A DNA stretch of 64,000 bases, taken from Isoetes taiwanensis (taxonomy: Eukaryota > Streptophyta > Lycopodiopsida > Isoetales > Isoetaceae). The notes under the pieces are model-generated. The model searched no databases. It saw nothing but the letters and a program-made list of their open reading frames with translations, and was not told the DNA's origin. Location of the stretch: the NCBI GenBank assembly GCA_021234155.1, contig JAJEKV010000376.1:60001-124000 (forward strand), in the 5' to 3' direction. Positions within the stretch are counted from its first letter, which is position 1. The number at the start of each line of letters is the position of its first letter. The position numbers and the translations under genes were made by a program. This document shows positions 37,104 through 49,955 of this stretch, one piece after another.

Positions 37104-37280
37104 TGTGGATGATGTTTTTGCGGTTTCTGCTGTCGGATCGAAGTGGGCTGCTTCAGAAAGAGCAAAAAGCTTGAGATCGCCTCTCGGGATGACCTGCTAA
37201 GCTGAAGACGGAGGAGCTCAGGAGGGCGCCGGAGAGGAATGGAGCTTCAAGGAGCAGGGCTGGGGGATTTAAGACGCTCT
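37104..37280 (-). promoter_or_regulatory. 5' leader and proximal promoter of the AGP gene
   Basis: The minus-strand sequence before the ATG is CT-rich and lacks an upstream ATG in its last 30 bases. A TTAAAT-like element occurs near 37265-37272. The exact start of transcription is unknown. Confidence 0.35.
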
Positions 37281-40200
37281 ACTTCCAACATACATTAGAG
37301 AAAAATACAAATATACGCAAGCTGTTCTCGGGCTGGCCCAAATTAGAGGAGACCCCACCCGAAGATTTCTACGTGTAAAAAATTAGGGCCCCCTAGCGGC
37401 ACCCGGGGGTAAAATATCAAAAGAAAATAGGCACTCGCGGCAGGAAAGACGCCGCGGGTAGCTAATTTGGACGCAAGTAGAAATATTTTGGAGTAAAAAT
37501 TGCGTGGTCCCCGCTCCTTTCCGGCGATGACGCACAACCGTTAAACCCCCGCTGTCCCCTGCTGGCTCGCACATGGCCACTGGATTACCTGACAGCTCGG
37601 ATTCCTTACCGCCTCGTGCCGGTTCCCAACGGTTGGATTGAAAATCCTCCCCCAGTTCAACGGTTCCCACCCCCAACGGTCCCTTGCCCCTTTTTTTTCT
37701 TCTTTTTTATTTTATTTTATTTTATTCCAGTTGGTATTATTACCTTTGTCCCTTGCCACCCCATTATTTCACTCAAGTTTATTTTTTGTTTTGCCCAAAA
37801 ATACAAACCAGCATTTTATTTTCTTTTTTATTTTATTTTATTTTTTTGATGCCCCTACCATAGCAAAGGCTTTACATAGAACATGACAAGAACTTAAAAA
37901 AAGGCCTAGCAGATTTATAGATAGGGAAAAGGAGCATTCTTTTATGCTTCCTCAATTGTGCTATGGCACCTAACTCGACAATTGTAAAGATATTTCATGA
38001 CATCCTACCTATGCACCGCCCACCTTGCCAATTTCCTTCCTTCTTCCTTCCTCCCATTCTAACTCGACCTACTTTCCACCACAACATGCATGAAGTTACA
38101 TGATGCAAATATTCCTCCCTTATCACGCCTCCTGACGCGCCACAACTGTAGAGGTTATGTCCGACTGGACCACAGCAAATACCGCGTCCACCCACTTCAA
38201 TTCTCGAAACTTCATCCCTAGCTTCCATGTTATGCAATAAGCTTTTTTTTTCCTCTCAATGATTTGGTATATCATCATTCGTCTTAATGATTTGTCCCAT
38301 GAGATTTTTTCCTTTGTTCAATTATATTTTATATAACATCCAACTTCTTGCTTCTTCTACTTCTAAACCTAGAGAACAAAATGAGATAAGGTATATGGTA
38401 TATGGTTACAGAACATCTAAAATATTAGTTTGTGCTTGTTCTAGGTAAAAGTTCTTGTTTATACGGTAAAAGCTCTTGTTTATACGGTAAAAGTTCTTGT
38501 TTATACATTCATTTCTCTAGATGCATCTATGTATGTCCCTCGTTCCGATCGATGGTTGAGATCGTGCCACGTGGTATCATTTTGGCCCTTTCATTTCAAA
38601 GGGTGTCAAGCATAATTTGTCAATGGCACGGTATACATTCTTTAAAATGTTTAAAAAGGTTCCACTTTTTTTGGGCAGCCTCATTTCGCGTATGGATATG
38701 ACTACGGTGTTCCTTTGCTCGTTATGCTGAAGGAATGCACTTGAGCTCCAAGAGCATGCCATCAAATTTGTGCTTTTGCATGCATTGGATTCTTTAAAGA
38801 CCAGATTTACCAGTTTTAATTCTATATTTCCAAGAGCATGGCCATCAGATTTAAACCTTTTGCATGCAGTGGATATTATAGCATTTGCTTTAGGCTTTGA
38901 ACTTTTGGAGCAAGATGATTATAAACTCGTTCTTTTGTTTGAATTTCAACGGAAACATCATGGGTTCATGGAGTTCATATGCCAATATCTTAACAAATGG
39001 TGCACGAATGACATGTTTAAGACTCTAAGACTTCTTTAATGATTTGCTCATCTGAAGAGCTCCATTTCCATGTAGTATAGGTACGTTGAGCATGAAGTCA
39101 ACATGAATCAACAGAAAGGCATCTTTCATTGTTGAAGATGCAATCATCTTCAAAGGTTTATTGTATTTTGTCTTCTTATTGCAGAGAATGTATTGTTGCA
39201 ACATAAAATAGAGCATTGCATCGTGCATGTTTAAAATCTGCGCTGTGTTAGATAATTAATAATCCTTTTTGGCCATCAATAAATCCTATTTCTTTTCATT
39301 TTGAATGTAATATGGCATGCTTTGTATTCCAAGCAGGGTCATATATTACAACATGGAGCTCAGGAATGACAGATGATTCATTTAGGGAATCCTACAAGAA
39401 TCAAATTTTGTTGTTGTAGGATTTGAACTATAAACGGGTCACTAGAAGGGATGCACCTATTCATCGAGAGATTGGAAATAGACATTTATGTTAAGTATTT
39501 GATTGCGGTTCTACATCTGTAGAAGCCGAATTATTGCATAGGCAAGGAAAAAACATCTCTAAGCATCTTTGTTGAGTATTTGGTTACAGAAGATTGCTGG
39601 ACTTTTTCTGCTTTGTTGTGATGTTCCTTATTCTCCGCAATGCCTCCATCATATAGGATTGGGAGATTTCCTCATGTCGGCTACTCAGGTCGATAGGAGG
39701 TCATCCACGCAACATCGGCTACTAGCTTGTGCTTCAAAGTCGATGTGAAAGGAAGAACGTCACATCTTCCTCAAGGTCGATCTCACTGCAGAAGCAGAAA
39801 ATGTAAGCACAAGTAACATATAATCATATAAATACTCACCACGAAGGGTGAGGCACCATCATCACTACAACATTGTCTGTAGAGTTGTCCAACATATGAA
39901 CAGATTCGGACACGTTACACAGTTAATCAGATCCGACCAACCGCTGCATATGCTACTGAACACGGCTTCGATACGGATGTTGGGATCATTCCTTCAGGAG
40001 GTCATGGATATGCGAACTCAGCTATGGCCTCGAACACTCACCTAACATGTACATATATATTTGTACAGTTTGTCAGCATCCTTATTACTGCTATGGTTTT
40101 TCCCTCAAAAACCCTTCAGGGTGGAGGGAGGTTTTTTACTCTGAACAGTAATAAGCTTAATAGAATAGAATAAGTTTTTTAGCGTCCACGGAGACCAAAT

Positions 40201-41170
40201 GCACTCCTATATTGCATCCTATAGGCCAATTAGTCTCCGTGGATGTTAAAATCAATTTAATTCAACATCGTCATAGACATAATATCAAAATAAACGATGG
40301 AGATCCTAACCCAAGCTCCAACTCTGTGTGGTATGTCTGATGGTCTGGGTCTCAAGATACCAGAATTATAACAATGGAGTTGGCTGGCATGAAACAATGG
40401 CAAGGGTAGTCCGCTCCATCCACCCCTCTTGTGCATACTTTGCAGATAGATCGAAAAGCCTCGGGTCTCGACTGTAGCCTGCCAAAGAATGTTAATAAGC
40501 TCACAAAAAGACCAAAGTCCGGCTACCATGAATCCCCTAAGTTTCCCAGTCCTTGAGTGCCTTCCACTCCCTATGCCAAACTTGTGCATTCATCCCTCGG
40601 ATCCGTACTGCAACATAATGCACTTCCCAATCATTCCCAGAACAATTCTACATGGTGCCCTTTCTTTGAGATCTATGATCTCTTATATAGCATACCAACT
40701 CCATTGGCATGCCGCCACGCATATGCATGCATGCATGTATTAACTCTAGTGAATAGCCAGTTAACTATTTATCTCTAGACATTTGGCCCTTCTATTATGC
40801 ATTAATGCCACTTGTCCTTTAAACCTATAATCCTTAGGTTTAATGGTACTATATGACCTACAGGAAGTATAGGTGAGATGGCAAAAATGAGTGGCAAACG
40901 GAGGAGGTGGAGGTAAACACATGGCATATATATAAATCAAGCAAAATCTGATGAATCTCACTAAAGGGATTTCAAACTTCAAATGCACCCAGATCTTTAT
41001 AATTTTGACTTCGGAAGTAATTTTTTTAATGCCTTTGACCTTGTTTGACCCTAATATTAATGTCCTTCCAACGTATGTGTAACATACCTATATGACCTAG
41101 GGCCCAACATATATAGGTAACATACCTTCCCCCTTCAGATCCTGGTCCCCAAGGATCATGGGATTATGTG
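37281..41170. other. No recognisable gene; AT-rich with minor repeats
   Basis: TTTTA-type pentanucleotide runs occur at about 37700-37730 and 37815-37848. A 21-bp unit (TAAAAGTTCTTGTTTATACGG) is repeated three times at about 38444-38506. The inverted copies of the CCACGGAGACCAA repeat lie at 40160-40250. The open frames at 38770-39039 and 40257-40589 have no recognised domain. Confidence 0.4.
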
Positions 41171-41175
41171 TATTT

Positions 41176-41490
41176 TGAAACCCATTCCCTGGGTCACCTG
41201 ATGACCATGGTTTGAACATCTAGTCCCTTTGAAAATCCTTTCCCTAGATCTCCCCATGATCATGGTTTCGTCCTCTAGAACTTCGGAAACCCATTCCCTA
41301 GATCACTATGTGATCATGGTTTTGTCCTCTAGTCCCTTCGGAAGCCCGTTCTCTAGATCACTCTGTGATCATGTTTTCGTCCTCTAGTCCCTTCGAAAAC
41401 CCATTCCCTGGATCACTCTATAATCATGGTTTTGTCTACTAGTTCCTTCGAAATCCATTTTCTGGATGAGCCTCTGGTCATGGTTTAAAT
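41176..41490. repeat. About 60-bp minisatellite, 5 copies
   Basis: Units of the type CCCATTCCCTAGATCAC...TGATCATGG...CTCTAGTCCCTTCG repeat about five times with 59-60 bp spacing and moderate divergence. Each unit holds a GATCAC...GTGATC dyad. Confidence 0.85.
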
Positions 41491-44030
41491 TCATAGCTCA
41501 TTCTTTTGCGAATATCCTACTTGTCATCCATGTGCAAGTCTCTAATTCTTTACTTTTAGGTAATTGACCTCATATTGACTCCACTAATACTTTCGTGCCT
41601 CCACGGGTTTTGAGTCAAGTGACGATTTGGTTGCACGTATTCTTCACTTTTCCATGTGGCCTCAGGAAGTGATTGATCTAGTATGCTGCAATATTCCTAT
41701 TGCACAACCTCCAAATGGGAGTGTCTAGAACCACCTCAAGAGTTACCTCAGAGCTAAGGGCTAGGAGTATTGTCACTATTTGTGGACAATATTGCTTTCT
41801 TGAGTTGGCTTATATGGAATATAGGGTGCACTCCTAATACATTCACAAGTTCTACTTCGATTCATATGCTGTCTTCATTGACCTGAGTCTAGCATATCAC
41901 GACATCTTTGACTAATGGTCTTAACGTTCTTACCTTGCCACTAGTATCATATTACCCAGTTGGGACCTTGCGTCTATTGTTTAGAACCTATGACACATTC
42001 ACCAACTATTTGGATTAGAGTGGAAGCCCAGCTTCTACCTTAGTTCATACTTACTAAGTACCTGATACTAGTCAGGTGAATTCGATAACCAATGCGAATT
42101 GAATATTGTTGATCCTAGATCTAAGAATACCATGCTACAGAATAACCATAGATCCCCCATGAATCTAATTAGAAGCAATCTTCTAACAGTTGTACCACCT
42201 TATTCACACTATTATCTTTCATCAGAGTGGCTAATCATGAATTCCAGTTGGATTCTCTATCACAATCCCAGAGTTGATTCTCTTACTCCAAGCATTATCA
42301 AGAATCCTTATATACATGTATACTACTTTGATAATAAGGAGTGGTGGTTCAGACTCGGCCCTTTATTGGCCTTGTTAACTATTCTATGTTATGCCTGGCC
42401 CAGCCAGAACAATGCCACTTCTCTAGAAAAATGTGTCTTCCTTAGTCCAATACCCTAAATGTCCTTATTAATATGAATCTTTTAATTATCACTTTTTGGT
42501 TCCACATTCACATTCAACAAGGTTTAAAATGAAATGCACTTATTTAAAAAGTGCGTTTGAAAGATTCCTTTGAAAATTCTAAAAAATTAAAAAAAGAGAC
42601 AAAATAGGGAGCAAGGTAGATTTTTAGATGCATAGTGTTCAGAATACCACATGAAAAGTAACATTTTTACAGCTATTTAATTTAAATAAAAAGGCAAGAA
42701 AAATAAGGTGCTACGCACGGAGGGTTGCCCTCCATGGCCGGAGGGTGAAGTGGCTTAAATCATACTTGAAAGTCATGTCTTTACAATCAATCAAAATTGC
42801 TATTTCAAAGCAATAAAGTACTTGATACCTGACTTTATGATGATTGGCTCGAAGAGATCTTTGCTGCTCGGCATGGAACAAGGATGGTATAAGCATAAGG
42901 ACAAGTGTAATAGAAAAGAGAATAAAAATACATGTTTTGTTAGCATAGAAATGAGAGAACTCCTTGAAGACATCTGATCGATTTTTTTGTCACAGAAGGC
43001 TTCAAACATCTGAGGAGCAAGTTTTGTAGAGGAATAAAGCATTGACGCATAGCCTAACTCCAAACCTCGCAAGAGAAAGTAAAACCCAATGATTGCGGAC
43101 TCGAAATGCAAGATCTAGAGCAGCTTCATTGTCTACATCGTTCAATTTTTGTTGATCCAAGCTTGTGAAAAAGCAATGCTTTTATTCTGCTTCTTTGCCA
43201 TGCCTATGTGTGTTATACTTAGAAACAAAGAATTGACCAAGTAATTTAATGATATATTAAATTCTTTGCTAAAAACAACAAAGCAACTATTTGAAAGTGA
43301 CATAGCACATTTAGATAGAACTCTAACCCAACCATCGGACTTACACTTGGCAACGTGTTACTAAGCAGAAGAGGAAGTAAAAAAGATAATTTAAAATAGC
43401 TCAAGAAAGTAGGTTCCATGAAGCTAATAAAATTTGGCAACCCAACTAAGATCTGTTCATCATTGCAAAGCAAACTGCTTTTGTGATGCCTGCATGCCCA
43501 AATATAACAGAAAATGAAATGAGCTAAAAGGAAGTTGTGACAAAGGGTAACGCCCAGATACAATTCAGAAAAGTAGTGCCATCCTTGTTTGAACAAGCTG
43601 CAAGATCTATTTAGCGTGACTTAAGTATTCTTGGATTCAATAGTGGAGTTTTAGTTAGTTAGTTGTAGTTTTTACATCATAGTCATAGTGCTGATATTTA
43701 CACGATAGAGAGGTGTAGATATGACATCTTTAATGCAAACTCCTATGCAGCCATAGAATTTCAGGTAAGGCATATTATTCTGCTTCTGTGGTGGATGTGC
43801 AACTGTTTGTTGCTTCCTGCTGGCCCATGAACTCGCACATCATCATAATCAGCATCCACATATGCAATAAGCTTGAGGTTTTCTGCCCTACCATATTTTG
43901 CATAACAGTATATGTCAGTCAATTTATATTTCTTCCTATTATTACAGTATGCTTGTCCTTCCTATGTAATTGAGTGTCTAATTTCTGTTCTCCCCTATTT
44001 TGTTCCTTCAAAATTCTTAAAACGTGACAC
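41491..44030. other. No recognisable gene
   Basis: There are open frames at 42099-42458 (+) and 42800-43111 (-). Neither shows a family motif. The minus-strand frame has a plausible stretch (GLELGYASMLYSSTKLAP) that could be an eroded exon. Confidence 0.35.
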
Positions 44031-44034
44031 GTGT

Positions 44035-44460
44035 ACATGTGCATTCATTGATTATAAAGCATTTATTGCAGCCATTAATAACCTCGAATATTGTGTGCAT
44101 TCATTGATTATAAAGCATTTATTGCGGGCATCAATTTCAGATTTGAGGCATTTATTAGCATTTATGGCGGAGGAAGATATGAGCATTACCATAGGATGAC
44201 ACGTTGCATTCATCGCATTTATGGCAGATTTGTGCACACATTTATTGCGGCCATTAAGACACTTTGCATTTTTTTGTGGCCATTAATACGCTTTGAATTT
44301 ATTGCGAATTATCAAAGCACGACATGTGTGCACTTTGCATTTATTGTAGCCATTAATACCTTTTGCATTTATTTGCACCATTAATACGCTTTGCATTTAT
44401 TATGAAGTTATCAAAGCACGACATGTGTGCACTTTGCATTTATTGCGGCCATTGGCAAAT
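44035..44460. repeat. Interspersed minisatellite around GCATTTATTGCGGCCATTAA
   Basis: The word GCATTTATTG with following GCGGCCATTAATA recurs about eight times. A longer unit of about 100 bp (TATCAAAGCACGACATGTGT) occurs at about 44309 and 44408. Another 60-bp unit (CATTCATTGATTATAAAGCA) is duplicated at about 44042 and 44098. Confidence 0.8.
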
Positions 44461-46255
44461 TTGTTAGAAGATATCAATCCCAATATATATAGAATCTTAA
44501 TGATATCCATTTTAGGATAATTATGGATATGAAATATATATCGAATGATACTAATGATTACATGCGAGTTGTGATATAGGCACTTGGCATAAATATAGCC
44601 CTAGATTAGTCATGTGTGTCGATCATCCAACAAAACTCCATCTTATAAATAGAAGGCCTTCTTATTGTCTCGACGCATTGAGAGCACTTGAAGAGCTATT
44701 GTGAGCGCTTCTCTTCTGCTTCACTAATTGCATGCAAGGTAAATATTCTCCCATTTTGTAATTTCTAAATTAGAGTTAGAATGTGAGGTCTTACGAAGTT
44801 GCTTCACATCAATCTAGAATCACTTGGCCATTGCAGAAGAGAATGTTGGATGTTAACTGGGGTCCAAGCGCAGCTTTTGAAAAGAGAATGCCGCGGGCGC
44901 CTTTGGCCGCGATAAATTTCTTGTAATATATAACAGGATAACAAATTGCGTTGCATGTAAATATAAATAGCCTAAAGATATGCAGAAAAAAGATCTCTTT
45001 TAAATACAGATCATAGCTTATTTAATCTATCTAGTTCCTTACCAGATTTATCAGCATTGCAACTCCGAGATTCGTTCTGTCAGAATTGAGCCCTTGAAGG
45101 ACTTATCATCCAGCCCTAAAACATGAAGTTTGCCGAATCTATACAGGAATGGAACATGTAAGCTAATCTGCAGCTGGGTCCGATTCAAAAATCGTAGGCA
45201 ACAGAGCTTCAAACTCCAAGCTTCACTGGAACTAATGGAAATAGAAAAATATTCAGTAGGGGTTTCTAGAAATGCATTATTAGCAAGCTTTGCTTACCCT
45301 GAGCAGATCCGGCAAGCTGATTCTGACCTCCTAATCCGTTGCTGGAATGGAGCTTGAACCGTAGAAAACAGAGCTCGGGCCTGCAAGACAATTTTTCGCT
45401 AAACCTAAACTCATCAAATCTCGGCCGGATATAGGGGCTAGAAATGGCTTGGAATACTCCCGGCTTTTTTGCCAAGTCGGACAAAAGAGGCAGCTCCTAA
45501 GAGACCCAAGATCTTTGCCGAAGATCAAGATGCCCGGTTCATGCAGCCATGGTAGCCTCTTCCTAAAGAATCTGACGGCCTCTTCCGGAACTTACTTCGT
45601 CTTTGTCCATGTCAAGCAGAAAAATTCGTGTGAAAGCCTGCAATCCTTGCCTAGCCAATCCACTGTCTTTTATGATACAGAGCTCCGTAGAGAAAAGAGC
45701 TAGAAAGACAATAAAAAAAGTTTTGTTCGAAGCTCCATATCAGAGCTCTGGTTTCTGGAAAAAGTCATAGAAGCTGGTGAAGAAAATGCTCTGGAAGTGC
45801 CACGACTGGGCTCGACATGCAGAGGCGGAGCTTTTGGTTGGGGGCTGGATGACCAAGAGTTTACAGGCTCCAGCCAGTTTGGAGCAGTCACCAGCATATG
45901 CTAGGCATATGCCGGCATATACTTGGATATGCCCACATACCCACATAAACGAGGGTTTGCTCCCCTAGGGGCAACCCAAAAATGATTGTTTTGAGGTGGT
46001 TTGATGAAAATACAAGCAAATACAATGTGTGCTTTTGCATAATTTGTGTAAATGCCTTTAAAGTGGAACTTGCAAAAGAAGAAGATGAAATTATATAGCA
46101 AAAAGAAAGTTGTTCTGGTTAACATTGTTAAAGACACATCCATTTCAAAAATCTTCAAGAATATATATTACATTCCATTTATATATTGTTTATAAATACT
46201 GTATAAGAGCGGTACTCGTATAATTATATATTGACATTTTAAAATTGACACATGT
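44461..46255. other. No recognisable gene
   Basis: Overlapping open frames on both strands at 45130-45970 reflect low stop density rather than a recognisable protein. A cluster of CATATGC words lies near 45895-45935. Confidence 0.35.
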
Positions 46256-46271
46256 CAATATAAATTTATAG
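46256..46271. repeat. Single TATAAATTTATA dyad at the methyltransferase stop codon
   Basis: AATATAAATTTATAGG includes the TAA stop of the minus-strand gene in its core. It is the last copy of the dyad family on this side. Confidence 0.75.
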
Positions 46272-46978
46272 GAGGGGAGGTGGTTCTTCCCAAACCACAA
46301 GACTCTCGTCTCCCTTTGGATTTGTTTCTTGAGAGGCCACAAAGCCAGAGACACCTGCTTTTGATTTCAGTCCTATTTGAATAGGCTGCTTGGCGGGCTC
46401 TAGCTCTATTGGTTCCAGATCCACAAACTCCACCTCCTCATCTTTTCTACCCATTATTAGAGGTTGGATTTCTGTATAGGTGCCTTTAACATCCCCAACA
46501 CCATTCTTTGCACCCAATTCCTCATTTTCATCAGGAAAGGACTCACATGAACTTATTCTGGTCCTGATGAAACTGATCTTGTCTGGGTCTATACGCCCTT
46601 GCTTAAGTGTGCAAATTGTTGTGATGCCAGTTCCAGAAAAATCATCTAGGACCCAGTCCCCTGGGCGAGAAAACCATTGTACCAGATTATTAAACAGCCT
46701 TTGCGGCTTCTGGTAGTAGGACACCACAGCGCCTTGTGTCTGTGGGTTCTCTCAACTTTTGCAAGACAGCAGGGAATTGGAATGCATTGCATTGCATGGC
46801 GGAGACTTTTCATTCTGTGTATTAAAATGCACCATGGTCTTTTTGGTGCCCGCGCTGTAATAACCTATATGGAAGTGCTCGAAGCAGCTGACTAGTCGCG
46901 AATACCCACCATGACCTTTGACGTTAGTCTTCAGCCTAGCAGCACAAAAAAGAAATCGTAAGCTAAACGTAAAAGAAA

Positions 46979-47158
46979 ACGGTATAAATTTATATGGTCG
47001 GGGTTCTTACGATATAAATTTATACCGCAAGGCTCCAGGGGTATAAGTTTATACCGCAGGTTTCTAGCGGTATATTTTTATACCGCAGGGCTCCAGCCGT
47101 ATGAATTTATATCGTAGGGCTCCCGCCGTATAAATCTATACCGCAGGGTTCCAATGCA
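46979..47158. repeat. Dyad array A: six 30-bp units in the E5-E6 intron
   Basis: Six units each hold a variant of CGGTATAAATTTATACCG followed by GCAGGGCTCCAGC-like spacer, with an exact 30-bp period. The array occupies most of the 253-bp intron 46936-47188. Confidence 0.9.
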
Positions 47159-47844
47159 TAAGAAAATATGGATAACTGTAGAGCTTACCAAATGCAATTT
47201 TTGAATTCGGCATTACAAACCGCTTCTATTGATTTAAGCACTAACATTGTCTGCAGGTCGGAATGGAAAATGATAACCTGCCAATTTGCTGATAATATGA
47301 CTTCCTTCAGGCCGTCTAAGAAAGCTCATACTTGCACATGTGTGAAAGCCTCATCATCGAAGGCATTGTCTTTAATCTTGAAGCCGTATGGAATGCCGGC
47401 TATGCACAATGTAAAGTTCTGCTTGTCCACCACAGTCCCCAACCTAGTGCAGTCACCTTGTACAGTACATGTCGGATAAAGAAGCATGCATTTTTCCCAG
47501 TCTTCTAGGTTTAATTGCTTCATTAACTCCGACTGACAGATAGCAATGTCCTTCTGACTACAAAGATAAAAAGGAAAAAAGAACAAAGACAGACAATTCG
47601 GCTTACGTCTTAGCTTCCTTTGCCATTTCATCGAGAGTAAATTCTTTGGCCACAACTTTTTCTAAGAGCCGCACGAAAATTTCTTTGCTTTTCAGCCCTT
47701 GAAGTTGTGTCGATGACACTATGCTCATGTTTTTTTTTTTTTGTTTTTTTTTTTTTTTTTTTTTACCACTGGTGTTGGCTTGCTCCTTAAGTTCACCATC
47801 TTCAAACATGCAAAATATTCTTTCTTGTAGATCCATGCCATGGC

Positions 47845-48020
47845 ATAAATTTATGCCATTTCACACCGCGGTATAAATTTATGCCGATGCATGCCACGGT
47901 ATAAATTTATCATGATATAAATTTATATCACTTTCGTGACAGTTTAAACTCATACTGCAGTAGCCGTGGTATAAATTCATACTGAGTCAAGTTGGTATAA
48001 ATTTATACCGTGGCTTCAGA
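47845..48020. repeat. Dyad array B: about seven units in the E3-E4 intron
   Basis: Variants such as GGCATAAATTTATGCC, CGGTATAAATTTATGCCG and GTTGGTATAAATTTATACC occur with irregular 20-35 bp spacing. Some variants keep the dyad through paired changes (GGCAT...ATGCC). Confidence 0.88.
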
Positions 48021-49081
48021 GTTGAATCTGGTCTACATGTTCTGGACTACACGTGGAAACAAAATAGAATTGAAAAGAGAATCTAAAGGTTATTATTGTG
48101 CTTATTTGGCTGTCTCTAAAAGCAAGCTGAAAGTAGTTACGTATTGCTTTACTGCCATGTGGGGCTTCTTATGAGAGTCGTAGCTCAGGCAACATTCAAT
48201 CACACAGGCCTCACGAAGTTCTTGGAGCTTGTTCTTCAGCTTCTTGAAGTCCTCTCCATGCAATTGTTTGAACTCGATATATTCTCTGTGCATGAAGCGG
48301 ATATTATCTATAAGGCTCATCTTCAACCTGAAATTATTGTCGAGATTATGGCTCATGGCAATGACTTTCGCCTCTTTGTTTGTCAACCACACGTATATAA
48401 AGGCTTCCACGCTCTTCCAGACCTCGTTTCTGCTTTCTTCTTTAGATAGCTCTTTCCTTGCCTTATAACTGGGTGTACCACCGAGAACATAATAAGTGTA
48501 GTCATTGAAGTCAGCCTTCATGTACTGCCTCAGCTCCTGGACCTGCATTCTATCCACCATAACAATAAGAGGCGACACATGGGCATGTGGATTTCTTCCC
48601 ATTCTCTGCTTCAGTATAACCACATGTGCAGCGTACTTCCTCACCTGAAGCACTTTGACCCCATCCTCGTTTTTTGATGCCCTCTTGATCGTGCTCAGTG
48701 TTAGTGATATAGTTTGCTTCAAAAGTTTTATCTCATTAACCCTTTTTAAGATAGCACTTGACCTGTCTGAGGGTTTCAAAACAATATCTGCATCAGGAAC
48801 CTTTTGAAGTGCTTCTGCCGACTCTTCGATTATCAAAGCTTTTGTTGACCTAGACTTCTTTGTAGCCTGCATCTTCACAACCAAGGCTGTCTTCTTACCC
48901 TTCCCTCCTTCCCTTTCACTACCACCTCCTCCTCCTCCTCCTCCTCCGGCTCGTTTCTTTCTCCATGTCCTTCTTAGCACGTGGGTACCATAAGCCTAAC
49001 TATAACTCTCTCGTCACAGAGAGTCACTGAAGACAAGATGTCTACTATATCGTGTAGTAAGGGTGCTTAATTAATCCACTG

Positions 49082-49099
49082 TCGATATAAATTTATATG
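49082..49099. repeat. Single dyad copy in the E2-E3 intron
   Basis: TCGATATAAATTTATATGG is one copy of the same family, between the donor of E2 and the ParB exon. Confidence 0.75.
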
Positions 49100-49639
49100 G
49101 AAAAGACAAGAAAAACAGAAGAAATAATGTGCACACTTACATGAGATGTACTCGTAGACATCTTTTGGCTTGCGCATGCTAATTCAAAACAATTTGCTAT
49201 TCAGATAATACTCTATGTCTCCTTCACCATTCACACAATTTATAAGTATTCCATCGTCGTTTTCAGTGGACGTCAAGCTGGTCACTTCGCCTCCAGGGTA
49301 GTAATCCTTAGGCCTGAACTTCCCTCTTCCTGTCTTATTACACAAGTACAGGTTCGCATTAGTGGAGTAGCATTCTCTCGCTCCCCTGTGCACGTACCAC
49401 ATAACATCCTTCAGTTCGTAGGATTGGGGCTTTGCAGAAGACTGTTGACCTTTGCCCTTCAGGATAAGCTTTGGGCTGCAAAGGCGTAAAAAAAAGAGCT
49501 TAAACTTTATGGAAAATGAATTTAACCTCAAATTTCTCTCTACTTTAGTTCAAGAAATGGTGTCTTAAAAGACCTCTATGTAGAGTTATTGTACCCTTTT
49601 CTCGGTGGCTTTAGCCACTAATATACACTACAAATATCT

Positions 49640-49955
49640 AAACTGTATGATTTTATACCGTTTTTTAGCCTGGATGCTCGCGGTATGAATTTATATAGTG
49701 GAGGTGGTATCTCAGTATAAATTTGTACTGCGAGAATTCTGCCTCGGTATAAATTTATATGAAAGAACATGGACGGTTTAAATTTATCCCGACAAAGGGG
49801 TTAAGCAGTATAAATTTATACCGCCCGTCTTCTGTCGGTATTAATTTATCCCGAGGCAGAACTCTCGTGGTATAAATTTATACCGAGAGACCATCTCCAC
49901 TGTATAAATTCATACCGAGGGAGTGACGCCTCGGTATAAATTCATACCGATAGAC
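49640..49955. repeat. Dyad array C: about eleven units in the E1-E2 intron
   Basis: Units such as CGGTATAAATTTATAT, CAGTATAAATTTATACCGCC and CGGTATAAATTCATACCGA repeat about every 25-35 bp. Spacers recur in both orientations (GAGGCAGAACTC and GAGAATTCTGCCTC), so parts of the array are themselves inverted. Confidence 0.9.

Noticed and set aside
46752-49186. Selenocysteine or stop-codon recoding at the three TGA codons
   Set aside because: Land plants are not known to use selenocysteine, no insertion element was seen, and CpG decay is simpler. Kept only as a minor alternative.
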